A stretch of 64,000 bases of DNA from Neisseria sp. 83E34 (GTDB lineage Bacteria > Pseudomonadota > Gammaproteobacteria > Burkholderiales > Neisseriaceae). The notes under the pieces were generated by a model. The model was not told where the DNA came from, made no database searches, and saw only the letters and a program-made list of their open reading frames with translations. The DNA lies in NCBI RefSeq assembly GCF_001308015.1, contig NZ_LGYH01000003.1:62001-126000 (forward strand). The letters run 5' to 3'. Both the position numbers and the translations under genes were made by a program. Positions 37,955 through 46,688 of the stretch are shown piece by piece; the stretch's first letter is position 1; each line of letters starts with the position of its first letter.

Positions 37955-38713
37955 ATGATACCGGTGGTGTTTCGGGATGATGCCAGCGAATTACTGAGAT
38001 TGCGGGTTGCCGATTTTGGATTGCAAAACTGCAGCGAGCCGCCGCAGGCAGGTCTGTATTTGTTGGGTGATGTAGATGGTATATCTTTGTGCAAGGTTGG
38101 TGAAAAAGGGTGGGTTAAAGTTGATTTCGTCAGTGGCGCAGCCCAATACAGGCGTACTAAAGGTGGTGGAGAGTTGATTGCAAAAGCGGTTAATCACACG
38201 GCTAAACCGATTGTGTGGGATGGTACGGGCGGTTTGGGACGGGATGCATTCGTGTTGGCGGCGTTGGGCTTGCAGGTTAGGGTATTTGAACAGAATCCGG
38301 TGGTTGCCTGCCTATTGGCCGACGGTTTGGCAAGAGCGGCCGAATCGGAAGAAATGGCGGAGATTACCGGGCGGATTACTTTATGCTTCGGTAATGCCAT
38401 TGCGTTAATGCCCGAATTAGTCAAGCATCAAGGCAAGCCGGATGTGGTTTATCTTGACCCGATGTATCCGGAGCGTCAGAAATCTGCTGCCGTGAAAAAA
38501 GAAATGGCTTATTTTCATGATTTGGTCGGAATGGCAGATGATGAAGCGGCGTTACTTCGAGTTGCCCGAGAAACGGCTAAAAAACGTGTGGTGGTAAAGC
38601 GGCCGCGTTTGGGTAATTTTTTGAATCATGAAAAACCGGCCTACCAATATTCGGGAAAGAGTACACGCTTTGATGTATATTTGCCTTTTCAACCGGTTAA
38701 CCAGCAGGAATAA
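37955..38713 (+). CDS. rsmJ: RsmJ, 16S rRNA (guanine-1516-N2) methyltransferase
   Basis: 252 residues, SAM-dependent. DGTGGLGRDAFVLA forms the SAM loop; LDPMYPER is the catalytic N6/N2-methyltransferase motif typical of RsmJ. ATG 37955 is chosen because AAGGAA lies 9 nt upstream; a longer frame starting at 37862 would translate through a DUS and lacks a ribosome site. It overlaps the next frame's first ATG by one base. Confidence 0.92.
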   Translation: MIPVVFRDDASELLRLRVADFGLQNCSEPPQAGLYLLGDVDGISLCKVGEKGWVKVDFVSGAAQYRRTKGGGELIAKAVNHTAKPIVWDGTGGLGRDAFVLAALGLQVRVFEQNPVVACLLADGLARAAESEEMAEITGRITLCFGNAIALMPELVKHQGKPDVVYLDPMYPERQKSAAVKKEMAYFHDLVGMADDEAALLRVARETAKKRVVVKRPRLGNFLNHEKPAYQYSGKSTRFDVYLPFQPVNQQE

Positions 38714-38718
38714 TGATT

Positions 38719-38997
38719 ATGCCGAACCTTTATTTTTACAGCAGCTTATGCCCCGATACGCCGCCGTTTGATGCCGTTTTACAAGAATTGGGCTTAGAGT
38801 GTGAAGCTATTGATATTACGGAAAGCATGGCCAATTTGAAACGCTTTTTGCAAGTGCGCGACACAGCGGATGCTTATGCATCGCTCAGGGGAACTTTGTC
38901 GGTAGGTGTGCCGATGTTGATTACGGATGAGGGCGATTATGTGTTTACGCCTGATGAGCTGAAGGCTTGTTTTAGTAAGTATAGTCAATCAACTTGA
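38719..38997 (+). CDS. Glutaredoxin-like protein, single active-site cysteine
   Basis: 92 residues with a thioredoxin fold pattern: LYFYSSLCPDT near the N-terminus (a CxxT monothiol site), AIDITES, and the cis-proline segment GVPMLITDEGDYVFTPDELKACF. ATG 38719 has AGGA 9 nt upstream; an ATG at 38713 is also possible. The last residues (KYSQST) and the TGA stop lie inside the terminal repeat of a Correia-like element, so the original C-terminus has been replaced. Function in thiol redox is inferred from the fold. Confidence 0.8.
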   Translation: MPNLYFYSSLCPDTPPFDAVLQELGLECEAIDITESMANLKRFLQVRDTADAYASLRGTLSVGVPMLITDEGDYVFTPDELKACFSKYSQST

Positions 38998-39067
38998 TTT
39001 TGATACAGAGCAAACAGTGCAGGTAGTACGGCGTTGTTGTGCCTCGCCTATTACCTGCACTGTTTGC
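38980..39067. mobile_element. Second Correia-like element, apparently partial
   Basis: Starts TATAGTCAATCAACTTGA, the same terminal repeat as the element at 18639-18796, then carries GTAGTACGGCG and TGCCTCGCC, Correia-type core words. A 19-base inverted repeat (GCAAACAGTGCAGGTAGTA with its near complement ending at 39067) forms a strong hairpin. No opposite terminal repeat is found, so the right end is lost or rearranged. Confidence 0.6.
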
Positions 39068-39483
39068 AGCCGGCTGCCTTATTCGAAAAGTAACTTCCAT
39101 AGCTATGGAATTCATTTAAACATTCATAAAATCAAATGTTTCTGAGTAATTGGTAAGTGCAAAAACAAGTACAAAATGCCTGTCTGAAAAAAGCATTTTT
39201 TCTTAAATTGCTAGCTATATTTCCAGATGGCGATAATTGAAACATTTAGCTAATTATTTTTTAGCTAAATTAAGCATAAAATTCCAAAAAATGAAAAAAT
39301 AAGACTTTCTGGGCTTTAAGCTGGAAAGTTGCATATTTTTTACTCAAGTAATAAAGCAATGAAAGTTGGCGATGTGCTATGCATATTGAAAATATTAAGA
39401 AAAGTTAAATTGAATTAAATACAGTTTAAAATAAACACGCTTAAAAACGCTTAAAAAATAAGCAAAATAATTTCAGAAAAATA
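39068..39483. other. AT-rich intergenic stretch upstream of nuoA
   Basis: About 400 bases with one DUS (about 39178) and no credible gene. It includes A-rich tracts and runs into the Fur-box and promoter area of the nuo cluster. Confidence 0.55.
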
Positions 39484-39502
39484 TTTAATGAGAATCGTTA
39501 TC
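39484..39502. promoter_or_regulatory. Fur box upstream of nuoA
   Basis: TTTAATGAGAATCGTTATC matches the 19-base Fur consensus (GATAATGATAATCATTATC) at 15 positions. It lies 134 bases upstream of nuoA. Fur is known to activate nuo genes in meningococcus, which supports a functional site. Confidence 0.6.
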
Positions 39503-39577
39503 ATAAAGGTATTGAAATTATTGAACTTTTTCAAAAAAATCGGGAGTGTTTAACTTTTAATCACAAGCAAATTTGGC

Positions 39578-39583
39578 TACAAT
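39578..39583 (+). promoter_or_regulatory. Candidate -10 of the nuo promoter
   Basis: TACAAT 52 bases upstream of nuoA, preceded by TTGGC and without a good -35. The upstream Fur box (centre near -97) is in a position suited to activation. Confidence 0.35.
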
Positions 39584-39635
39584 AACCTACATTTATTTTA
39601 TCTATTTGTGCTTAACAAAACAGGTGTAAAAAACC

Positions 39636-40004
39636 ATGTTAGCTAACTATTTTCCCGTTTTAATCTTTTTGATTGTTGGTTTGGCAGCGGGCATTTTGTT
39701 TTTGGTGCTGGGCAACGTGCTCGGCCCGAAACGCCATTACCATGAAAAAGATACGCCGTTTGAGTGTGGTTTCGAAGCATTTGAGAACGCCCGTATGAAA
39801 TTTGACGTGCGTTATTACTTGGTGGCGATTCTGTTTATTTTGTTTGATTTGGAAGTGGCATTCATGATTCCGTGGGCCGTGGTGTTTAAAGACTTGATGG
39901 CGTCGCACGGGCAGTTTGCTTTCTGGTCGATGTTTGTGTTCATCGTGGTGCTCACGGTGGGCTTTATCTATGAATGGAAAAAAGGTGCGCTGGAATGGGA
40001 ATAG
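39636..40004 (+). CDS. nuoA: NuoA, NADH-quinone oxidoreductase subunit A
   Basis: 122 residues, three membrane helices, with the conserved ECGFEAF and [23 protein letters not shown] segments of NuoA. It is part of the membrane arm of complex I, next to the quinone site. First gene of the nuo cluster; overlaps nuoB by 10 bases. Confidence 0.96.
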   Translation: MLANYFPVLIFLIVGLAAGILFLVLGNVLGPKRHYHEKDTPFECGFEAFENARMKFDVRYYLVAILFILFDLEVAFMIPWAVVFKDLMASHGQFAFWSMFVFIVVLTVGFIYEWKKGALEWE

Positions 40005-40474
40005 AAGGCGTTTTGAATAAAGGCTTCGTAACCGCCAGCGCGGATACGGTGTTGAATTATGTGCGCACAGGTTCGTTGTGGCCGGTAACGTTCGGTTTGG
40101 CCTGCTGTGCGGTAGAAATGATGCAGGCGGGTGCTTCCCGTTATGATCTTGACCGCTTCGGTATTATTTTCCGTCCGTCTCCGCGCCAGTCCGACTTGAT
40201 GATTGTGGCCGGTACGCTGTGCAACAAAATGGCACCCGCTTTGCGCCGCGTGTACGACCAAATGGCCGAGCCGCGCTGGGTGTTGTCGATGGGTTCTTGT
40301 GCCAACGGCGGCGGCTATTACCATTATTCCTATTCCGTGGTGCGCGGTTGCGACCGTATCGTACCTGTCGACGTGTATGTGCCGGGTTGCCCGCCGACTG
40401 CCGAAGCCCTGATTTACGGTTTGATTCAGCTGCAAGGCAAAATCAAACGCACTTACACCATTGCCCGCAACTAG
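39995..40474 (+). CDS. nuoB: NuoB, complex I subunit with cluster N2
   Basis: 159 residues. Cysteines for the terminal [4Fe-4S] cluster N2 are in [16 protein letters not shown] and [10 protein letters not shown] 39995 is chosen because [11 protein letters not shown] is the usual start; the frame extends back to 39974 inside nuoA without conserved residues. It receives electrons for ubiquinone reduction. Confidence 0.96.
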   Translation: MGIEGVLNKGFVTASADTVLNYVRTGSLWPVTFGLACCAVEMMQAGASRYDLDRFGIIFRPSPRQSDLMIVAGTLCNKMAPALRRVYDQMAEPRWVLSMGSCANGGGYYHYSYSVVRGCDRIVPVDVYVPGCPPTAEALIYGLIQLQGKIKRTYTIARN

Positions 40475-40483
40475 GAGAACAAG

Positions 40484-41071
40484 ATGCATGTAAACGATTT
40501 GTATCCGGTTGTCCAAAATGTGTTGGGCGACAAAGCAAGCAAGGTCATTCTCGCATTGGGCGAGATTACCGTTGAATGCCTGCCTGAAAATTATCTGAAC
40601 GTAATGACTACGTTGCGCGACCATGCCGATCTGCATTTTGAATCGTTGGTGGATTTGTGCGGCGTGGATTACAGCACTTACAAAAACGAACCGTGGGAAG
40701 GCAAGCGCTTTGCCGTGGTCAGCCAACTGGTTTCCGTAAAAAACAACCAGCGCATCCGTGTGCGCGTATGGGCGGCCGAGGACGATTTCCCTGTGGTCGA
40801 TTCCGTGGTGGACATTTACAACAGCGCCGATTGGTACGAGCGTGAAGCATTCGACCTGTTCGGTATCCTGTTCAACAACCACCCCGATTTGCGCCGTATC
40901 CTCACGGATTACGGTTTTGTCGGCCATCCGTTCCGCAAAGATTTCCCGATTTCCGGCTATGTTGAAATGCGTTACGACGAAGCCGAGAAACGCGTGATTT
41001 ACCAACCTGTAACCATCGAGCCGCGCGAAATTACCCCGCGCATCGTCCGCGAGGAGAACTACGGTGGCTAA
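40484..41071 (+). CDS. nuoC: NuoC, complex I 30-kDa subunit
   Basis: 195 residues with the 30-kDa subunit signature in [15 protein letters not shown] and [23 protein letters not shown]. It belongs to the peripheral arm, bound to NuoD. AGGAGAA lies upstream of ATG. Separate from nuoD, unlike the fused NuoCD of E. coli. Confidence 0.96.
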   Translation: MHVNDLYPVVQNVLGDKASKVILALGEITVECLPENYLNVMTTLRDHADLHFESLVDLCGVDYSTYKNEPWEGKRFAVVSQLVSVKNNQRIRVRVWAAEDDFPVVDSVVDIYNSADWYEREAFDLFGILFNNHPDLRRILTDYGFVGHPFRKDFPISGYVEMRYDEAEKRVIYQPVTIEPREITPRIVREENYGG

Positions 41072-42320
41072 TAAATTAAGAAACTACACCATCAACTTCG
41101 GCCCGCAGCACCCTGCCGCGCACGGCGTATTGCGTATGATTCTGGAGCTGGAAGGCGAAACCATCGTTCGCGCCGACCCGCATATCGGCCTACTTCACCG
41201 CGGTACTGAGAAACTGGCCGAAACCCGTACCTATCTGCAAGCCCTGCCTTATATGGACCGCTTGGACTACGTTTCCATGATGGTCAACGAACAAGCCTAT
41301 TGTTTGGCGGTAGAAAAACTGACCGGTGTCGAAGTACCGATCCGCGCCCAATACATCCGCGTGATGTTTGCCGAAGTTACCCGCATTCTGAACCATCTGA
41401 TGGGTATCGGTTCGCACGCGCTCGATATCGGCGCGATGACCGTATTCCTGTATGCCTTCCGCGAACGTGAAGAGCTGATGGACTTATACGAAGCCGTATC
41501 CGGTGCGCGTATGCACGCGGCCTACTTCCGTCCGGGCGGCGTGTACCGCGATTTGCCCGATTTCATGCCTAAGTATGAATCCAGCAAATTCCGCAATGCC
41601 AAAGTGTTGAAAAAGCTGAACGAATCGCGCGAAGGCACGATGCTCGACTTTATCGAAGCCTTTACCGAACGCTTCCCCTCTTGCGTGGATGAATACGAAA
41701 GCCTGCTTACCGACAACCGTATTTGGAAGCAGCGTACCGTCGGCATCGGCGTGGTTTCTCCCGAGCGCGCGCTGCAAAAAGGCTTTACCGGCGTGATGCT
41801 TCGCGGTTCAGGCGTGGAGTGGGATATCCGCAAAAAAGCACCGTACGATGCCTATGCCAATGTTGATTTCGACATTCCCGTCGGCGTAAACGGCGACTGT
41901 TACGATCGTTACCTCTGCCGTATCAACGAAATGCGCGAATCCAACCGCATCATCAAGCAATGCGTGCAATGGCTCAAAGCCAACCCCGGCCCCGTGATTG
42001 TCGAAAACCACAAAGTCGCGCCGCCCAAACGCACTGAAATGAAAATAGGCATGGAAGACTTGATCCACCATTTCAAACTGTTTACCGAAGGCATGCACGT
42101 GCCCGAAGGTGAAACCTATACTGCCGTCGAGCACCCCAAAGGCGAGTTCGGCATTTACATGATTTCAGACGGCGCCAACAAACCCTACCGCCTGAAAATC
42201 CGCGCACCCGGCTTCGCCCATCTGCAAGGCATGGACGAAATGGCACGCGGCCACATGTTGGCCGACGTGGTGGCCATCATCGGTACGCAAGACATCGTAT
42301 TCGGGGAGGTAGACCGATAA
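41064..42320 (+). CDS. nuoD: NuoD, complex I 49-kDa subunit
   Basis: 418 residues. Contains [13 protein letters not shown] and [10 protein letters not shown], the 49-kDa subunit signature lining the quinone cavity, and the C-terminal [29 protein letters not shown]. It uses a GTG start at 41064 with GAGGAG 7 nt upstream, overlapping the nuoC stop by 8 bases. Confidence 0.96.
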   Translation: MANKLRNYTINFGPQHPAAHGVLRMILELEGETIVRADPHIGLLHRGTEKLAETRTYLQALPYMDRLDYVSMMVNEQAYCLAVEKLTGVEVPIRAQYIRVMFAEVTRILNHLMGIGSHALDIGAMTVFLYAFREREELMDLYEAVSGARMHAAYFRPGGVYRDLPDFMPKYESSKFRNAKVLKKLNESREGTMLDFIEAFTERFPSCVDEYESLLTDNRIWKQRTVGIGVVSPERALQKGFTGVMLRGSGVEWDIRKKAPYDAYANVDFDIPVGVNGDCYDRYLCRINEMRESNRIIKQCVQWLKANPGPVIVENHKVAPPKRTEMKIGMEDLIHHFKLFTEGMHVPEGETYTAVEHPKGEFGIYMISDGANKPYRLKIRAPGFAHLQGMDEMARGHMLADVVAIIGTQDIVFGEVDR

Positions 42321-42793
42321 TGTTATCCGCAGAATCTTTAAAACAAATCGACGTCGAGCTGGCGAAATATCCGGCCGACCAACGCCGTTCCGCCATCATG
42401 GGTGCATTGCGTATCGCCCAAGTAGAAAAACGCTGGCTGACGCCCGAACTCATTGAATTCGTTGCCAATTATGTCGGCATCGCACCGGCTGCCGCCTACG
42501 AAGTGGCCACTTTCTACAATATGTACGACCTGCATCCGGTAGGCAAATACAAGCTGACCGTCTGCACCAACCTGCCTTGCGCCCTGCGCGGCGGAGTGAA
42601 TGCCGCCGAATACCTGAAACAGAAACTCGGCATCGGCTTTGGCGAAACCACTTCAGACGGCCTCTATACCTTAATGGAAGGCGAGTGCATGGGCGCATGC
42701 GGCGATGCCCCCGTGATGCTGGTGAACAACCACAAAATGTGCAGCTTTATGACCGAAGAAGCGATTGAGCAAAAATTGGCGGAATTGCAGTAA
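42320..42793 (+). CDS. nuoE: NuoE, complex I 24-kDa subunit
   Basis: 157 residues. Ligands of the [2Fe-2S] cluster N1a are in CTNLPCALRGG and GECMGACGDAP. Its ATG shares one base with the nuoD stop. It works with NuoF in the NADH-oxidising module. Unlike most operons, nuoF does not follow at once: about 1.57 kb with three unrelated genes intervenes. Confidence 0.95.
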   Translation: MLSAESLKQIDVELAKYPADQRRSAIMGALRIAQVEKRWLTPELIEFVANYVGIAPAAAYEVATFYNMYDLHPVGKYKLTVCTNLPCALRGGVNAAEYLKQKLGIGFGETTSDGLYTLMEGECMGACGDAPVMLVNNHKMCSFMTEEAIEQKLAELQ

Positions 42794-42858
42794 GGGCTGC
42801 TGTAAATCGGGTTTTTAAAATTAATAATTAATCTTTGCCGTGAATCAAGGAGTTAAAA

Positions 42859-43089
42859 ATGAGTCAGTATTGTGCTCAATGCCAAGAAGAAATTGAAGAT
42901 GATGAATTTGATTTTGAGCAAAATATTTGTAATGACTGTATGGATATAAATGAAGAATATCCTCCCATACCACAAGGAACGAAATGTGATAATTGTGGTA
43001 GCCCAACTGCAGAATATTATGGTGGAGATGATGTCCTGTGTGAGACATGTCATGACGATTATGTTGATGGTTATCGTGAGCGAGATTAG
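42859..43089 (+). CDS. Small zinc-ribbon-like protein between nuoE and nuoF
   Basis: 76 residues, very acidic, with four CxxC pairs (CAQC, CNDC, CDNC, CETC), which probably bind two zinc ions. AAGGAG lies 7 nt upstream of ATG 42859. Function is unknown. Base composition is AT-richer than the nuo genes around it, in line with insertion. Confidence 0.75.
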   Translation: MSQYCAQCQEEIEDDEFDFEQNICNDCMDINEEYPPIPQGTKCDNCGSPTAEYYGGDDVLCETCHDDYVDGYRERD

Positions 43090-43110
43090 CAAGAGTAAGC
43101 CGTAGTAAAC

Positions 43111-43139
43111 ATAGGTTGGGTCTTAATCCAATAAAATCG
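43111..43139. repeat. GGTTGGGTC-type short repeat
   Basis: TAGGTTGGGTCTTAATCCAATAAAATCG; an almost identical word occurs at 43674-43701. It is a weak palindrome around TTGGGTC. Such words recur in intergenic DNA of AG-DUS Neisseria species. Confidence 0.45.
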
Positions 43140-43222
43140 TTACAGCCCGTCTTAAACGTTTGTAAATCCAAACGGCAAAATTTCAGTGGATAGCTTGGCT
43201 TGAAAACCCAACAAAGAATGAA

Positions 43223-43246
43223 AGGCTACCTGAAAGGCCGTCTGAA
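43223..43246 (+). repeat. Adjacent foreign DUS: eikenella-type and AG-type
   Basis: AGGCTACCTGAA at 43223-43234 directly followed by AGGCCGTCTGAA at 43235-43246. Neither is the dialect of the rest of the window. Confidence 0.85.
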
Positions 43247-43266
43247 AACAAAGAAAGGAAGCAAAA

Positions 43267-43662
43267 ATGGAAGCCAAATGTTTGTGTGGTGCCGTATCCA
43301 TAAAAGTTGAAGCTGACCGCAAGCTGCACGCCTGCCATTGCGGCAAATGCCGTACTTGGGGTAGTGGTGCAAGTTTTACCTTAACGGCCAAAAAACCTGA
43401 AATCAGTGGCAGCGAACATATCGGCCGCTACCGCTCGTCCGAATGGGCGGAACGCTGCTTCTGTAATCAATGCGGTACGCATTTGTTCGTGCAGGTGGGC
43501 GACGATTATTACATCAATGCGGGATTATTTGCCGATAACGCCGGTTTTGAGTTGGAAAGCCAAATTTTTATCGACTGCAAGGCACCTTATTACGAGTTGG
43601 CTGACGATACGCCCAAACTGACCGAGCATGAGTTTTTGGCCATGATTGGCGCGGAAAAATAA
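43267..43662 (+). CDS. GFA-family (glutathione-dependent formaldehyde-activating-like) protein
   Basis: 131 residues. The zinc-binding cysteines of the GFA/CENP-V fold are present: CLCGAV near the N-terminus, CHCGKCR near residue 24 and CFCNQCGTHLF near residue 60. AGAAAGGA precedes ATG. Biochemical role is uncertain; many family members are not formaldehyde enzymes. It lies between nuoE and nuoF with foreign DUS on both sides. Confidence 0.85.
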   Translation: MEAKCLCGAVSIKVEADRKLHACHCGKCRTWGSGASFTLTAKKPEISGSEHIGRYRSSEWAERCFCNQCGTHLFVQVGDDYYINAGLFADNAGFELESQIFIDCKAPYYELADDTPKLTEHEFLAMIGAEK

Positions 43663-43735
43663 CGAGCAGTTGTAGGTTGGGTCTTGACCCAACAAAATCG
43701 TTAAAAGCCGTCTGAAAACACCAAAAGGAAAACGC

Positions 43736-44053
43736 ATGAGCCACCAAATTATCCGCAGTGCCGAATTTACCGCCGAACGCGCATGGAGTGCTTTGGATAT
43801 TGCCAATATGAACGGCACAACCGTGCGCCTGCATTGGACCGACCGACCCTACAAATGGCACATTAACGACGGCGAAGAAGTGTTTGCCGTGATGAGCGGC
43901 ACGGTGGATATGCACTACCGCGAACACGGGCAGGAGCAAGTGGTGTGCTTGCAGGCCGGCGATATTTTCTTTGCCGGCATTGGCACGGAGCACGTTGCCC
44001 ACCCGCAAGGAGAGGCACGGATTTTAGTGGTGGAAAAAGAGGGTAGTGTATAA
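43736..44053 (+). CDS. Small cupin-domain protein
   Basis: 105 residues, one cupin barrel: WHINDGEEVFAVMSGTVDMHY (motif 1) and GDIFFAGIGTEHVAHP (motif 2). Histidine and glutamate ligands for a metal are present in motif 1 and histidines in motif 2. AAAAGGA precedes ATG. Substrate is unknown. It is a third insert gene between nuoE and nuoF. Confidence 0.85.
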   Translation: MSHQIIRSAEFTAERAWSALDIANMNGTTVRLHWTDRPYKWHINDGEEVFAVMSGTVDMHYREHGQEQVVCLQAGDIFFAGIGTEHVAHPQGEARILVVEKEGSV

Positions 44054-44075
44054 GCAGGCCGTCTGAAAAAACAGG

Positions 44076-44155
44076 TTGTAGGTCGGATTCTTGAGTCCGA
44101 CATCAACAAGGTTTTAACTCGGACAAACTGTCGGATTCAAGAATCCGACCTACAA
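44076..44155. repeat. 80-base palindromic element (GTAGGTCGGATTC type)
   Basis: Arms of 25 bases, TTGTAGGTCGGATTCTTGAG and its complement, with one mismatch, around a 30-base centre. It resembles REP-like palindromes common between genes in Neisseria. It could form a strong hairpin after the cupin gene. Confidence 0.7.
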
Positions 44156-44215
44156 AACGTTAAAGGTGTTCGAATCCAATACGGCGAAGCATTTTAAACA
44201 CTTTAAAAAACGCTT

Positions 44216-44271
44216 TTCAGACGGCCTCAAGGCTACCTGAAAGGCCGTCTGAAAAATTTTTCAGACAGGCA
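44216..44271. repeat. Four DUS of three dialects within 56 bases
   Basis: In order: TTCAGACGGCCT (AG-DUS, reverse), AGGCTACCTGAA (eikenella type), AGGCCGTCTGAA (AG-DUS), TTCAGACAGGCA (local type, reverse). The AG pair forms a hairpin enclosing the eikenella type. Confidence 0.9.
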
Positions 44272-44361
44272 TAACAAAACAAACAATAAGTACATACGCA
44301 CAACAGCAGTTGGGCGGTAAAGTAAAAAGATTGAAGAAGTTAACCGATTAGGGCTAAGCAA

Positions 44362-45657
44362 ATGGCTATTTTCCAATCAGGCGTGATTTTTGAGAACGTC
44401 GATACCCATAATCCGAGCTGCTGGAAGCTGGACGAATACGTTAAGCGCGGCGGTTATCAGGCTTTGCGCAAAATCCTGACTGAAAACATGTCGCAAGACG
44501 ATGTGATTTCAGAAGTAAAAACTTCGGGTTTGCGCGGCCGTGGCGGTGCGGGCTTTCCCACCGGTTTGAAATGGAGCTTTATGCCCCGTTCTTTCCCTGG
44601 TGCGAAATACGTTGTCTGCAACACCGACGAAGGCGAACCCGGCACATTCAAAGACCGCGACATTATCAACTTCAACCCGCATTCTTTGATTGAGGGCATG
44701 ATTATTGCCGGTTACGCGATGGGTGCCGAAGCGGGTTACAACTATATCCACGGCGAAATCTTCGAAGGTTATCAACGCTTTGAAGCCGCTTTGCAGGAAG
44801 CACGCGATGCGGGCTTTTTAGGCAAAAACATCATGGGCACGGACTTTTCATTCGAGCTGTTTGCCCATCATGGTTACGGCGCATATATCTGCGGCGAAGA
44901 AACCGCCTTGCTGGAATCGCTGGAAGGCAAAAAAGGCCAACCGCGCTTCAAACCGCCTTTCCCCGCTTCATACGGCCTGTACGGAAAACCCACCACCATC
45001 AACAACACCGAAACCTTTGCTTCGGTGCCGTTCATTATCCGTGACGGCGGACAGACTTTTGCCGACAAAGGCATCGAAAACGCAGGCGGCACCAAGCTGT
45101 TTTCTATTTCCGGCCACGTTGAACGCCCCGGCAACTACGAAGTGCCGTTAGGCACGCCGTTTGCCAAACTGCTGGAAATGGCCGGCGGCATGAAAGACGG
45201 CAAAAAACTCAAAGCCGTGATTCCCGGCGGTTCGTCTGCGCCCGTACTGCCCGGCGAAGTAATGATGACCTTGAACATGGACTACGATTCCATCGCCAAA
45301 GCAGGCTCCATGCTCGGTTCGGGCGCGGTGATTGTGATGGACGAAGACGTATGTATGGTGAAAGCGCTGGAGCGTTTGAGCTATTTCTACTACGAAGAAT
45401 CATGCGGCCAATGTACCCCGTGCCGCGAAGGTACCGGCTGGCTGTACCGTGTAGTCCACCGCATTGCCGAAGGAAAAGGCCGCCCCGAAGATTTGGATTT
45501 GCTGGATTCGGTCGGCAACAATATGGCAGGCCGCACCATTTGCGCCTTGGCCGATGCCGCCGTGTTCCCCGTGCGCAGCTTCACCAAGCACTTCCGCCAT
45601 GAGTTTGAACACTATATCGAGCATGGCAAACCGGCTAAAGAGCATAAGTGGTGTTAG
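44362..45657 (+). CDS. nuoF: NuoF, complex I 51-kDa subunit (NADH and FMN site)
   Basis: 431 residues. [18 protein letters not shown] is the NADH site; [14 protein letters not shown] the FMN region; [15 protein letters not shown] supplies ligands of cluster N3, with a further cysteine near [10 protein letters not shown]. It oxidises NADH and passes electrons to NuoG through FMN. Confidence 0.96.
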   Translation: MAIFQSGVIFENVDTHNPSCWKLDEYVKRGGYQALRKILTENMSQDDVISEVKTSGLRGRGGAGFPTGLKWSFMPRSFPGAKYVVCNTDEGEPGTFKDRDIINFNPHSLIEGMIIAGYAMGAEAGYNYIHGEIFEGYQRFEAALQEARDAGFLGKNIMGTDFSFELFAHHGYGAYICGEETALLESLEGKKGQPRFKPPFPASYGLYGKPTTINNTETFASVPFIIRDGGQTFADKGIENAGGTKLFSISGHVERPGNYEVPLGTPFAKLLEMAGGMKDGKKLKAVIPGGSSAPVLPGEVMMTLNMDYDSIAKAGSMLGSGAVIVMDEDVCMVKALERLSYFYYEESCGQCTPCREGTGWLYRVVHRIAEGKGRPEDLDLLDSVGNNMAGRTICALADAAVFPVRSFTKHFRHEFEHYIEHGKPAKEHKWC

Positions 45658-45763
45658 TAAAAGCCGGCTGGTTGGAAAGTAGTGCCTTTTCAATAATAAG
45701 GTTGGTTTTTTTCATTGATTGATTCAGTTTGGTTTTTATAAAACTTCAATGTGAAAATGTTGG

Positions 45764-45777
45764 TTGATTATAGTCAA
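45764..45777 (+). promoter_or_regulatory. Candidate FNR site upstream of the DUF411 gene
   Basis: TTGATTATAGTCAA matches the FNR consensus at 9 of 10 positions. TCTAAT at 45797-45802 is a plausible -10, which puts the site near -39. The DUF411 gene would then have its own oxygen-responsive promoter within the nuo cluster. Confidence 0.4.
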
Positions 45778-45835
45778 AATATTTCTCTCGAATTGGTCTA
45801 ATTGGCTGCTTAAATTTTAATTTGAGGATGAGATT

Positions 45836-46366
45836 GTGAAAAAAATAAAATTCTTTTCTAAGCAAACAGCTTGGGTTTTTACTGTATCTGTTGCTGTTTC
45901 AGCAGTGGTATTTGGCTTGGTGTCCGAGTCTAATCATCGGCAACAAATGGATTACGCAGATTTGGCGGATAAGGATTTGCTTTCACATCAACATAAAGTG
46001 GAGGTGTGGAAGGATCCCAATTGCGGTTGTTGTACTGAATGGGTTAAGCATATGGAGGATAACGGCTTCCAAGTGGTTGTACACAATACTGGTAATCGTG
46101 AAGCGAGAGATGAGTTAGGGATGCCGCAAAAATATGGGGCGTGCCATACAGCCAAAGTAGATGGTTATGTTATAGAAGGACATACACCTGCAACGGATAT
46201 TCGCCGTTTGCTCAAAGAAAAACCAGAGGCTTTGGGTTTGGCAACACCTGGTATGCCGTTGGGTTCTCCTGGTATGGATGGAGAAATGTATCAAAATCGG
46301 AAGCATCCTTATGATGTGTTATTGGTCGCTAAAAACGGGAGTAATCAAATTTATCAATCTTACTAA
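45836..46366 (+). CDS. DUF411 family protein, membrane-anchored, putative metal binding
   Basis: 176 residues. One N-terminal hydrophobic segment (about 12-30) is followed by a periplasmic domain starting VEVWKDPNCGCCTEWVKHME, the DUF411 hallmark CxCC, and ending with a conserved GMPLGSPGM. DUF411 proteins are often encoded near copper resistance genes; a copper role here is a guess. It uses a GTG start with GAGG 8 nt upstream. It lies between nuoF and nuoG. Confidence 0.85.
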   Translation: MKKIKFFSKQTAWVFTVSVAVSAVVFGLVSESNHRQQMDYADLADKDLLSHQHKVEVWKDPNCGCCTEWVKHMEDNGFQVVVHNTGNREARDELGMPQKYGACHTAKVDGYVIEGHTPATDIRRLLKEKPEALGLATPGMPLGSPGMDGEMYQNRKHPYDVLLVAKNGSNQIYQSY

Positions 46367-46688
46367 TATGTAAGAGAAGGTTGGGTTATTAATTCCAGTA
46401 AGAGTAGGTTGGGTTGTAAAACCCAACACAAATATCAGGCCGTCTGAAACATTGGGTTTAAAACCCAATCTACTTACATGATTGATTCCCTTTCAATCAG
46501 GCAGAATTTGCCTTGAAGCTTTAAAAAACTAATTAATGAAGTCGGAATTGAAAAACAGGCTACCTGAAACACAGTCAAAAATAAAATGCCTGTCTGAAAA
46601 CTTGGTAAACGTATACAACAAATAAAAAAACAGTATTTCAGACGGCCTTATTTAAATTTTTAATAAAACCGTAACTAGGAAACACACC
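46367..46688. other. Intergenic stretch with mixed DUS dialects
   Basis: Contains a small palindrome GTTGGGTTGTAAAACCCAAC (46408-46427), AG-DUS at 46437-46448, eikenella-type DUS at 46557-46568, local-type DUS at 46587-46598 and reverse AG-DUS at 46637-46648. No gene is seen. nuoG starts at 46689. Confidence 0.75.

Larger units (their letters stand above)
44054..44361. other. Intergenic stretch with foreign DUS and a large palindrome
   Basis: Holds an AG-type DUS (44056-44067), the palindrome at 44076-44155, the multi-dialect DUS cluster at 44216-44271, then about 90 bases leading to nuoF. No gene is seen. Confidence 0.7.

Noticed and set aside
39968-41005. Long minus-strand frame opposite nuoB-nuoC
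   Set aside because: Antisense shadow of conserved complex I genes without start signals of its own.
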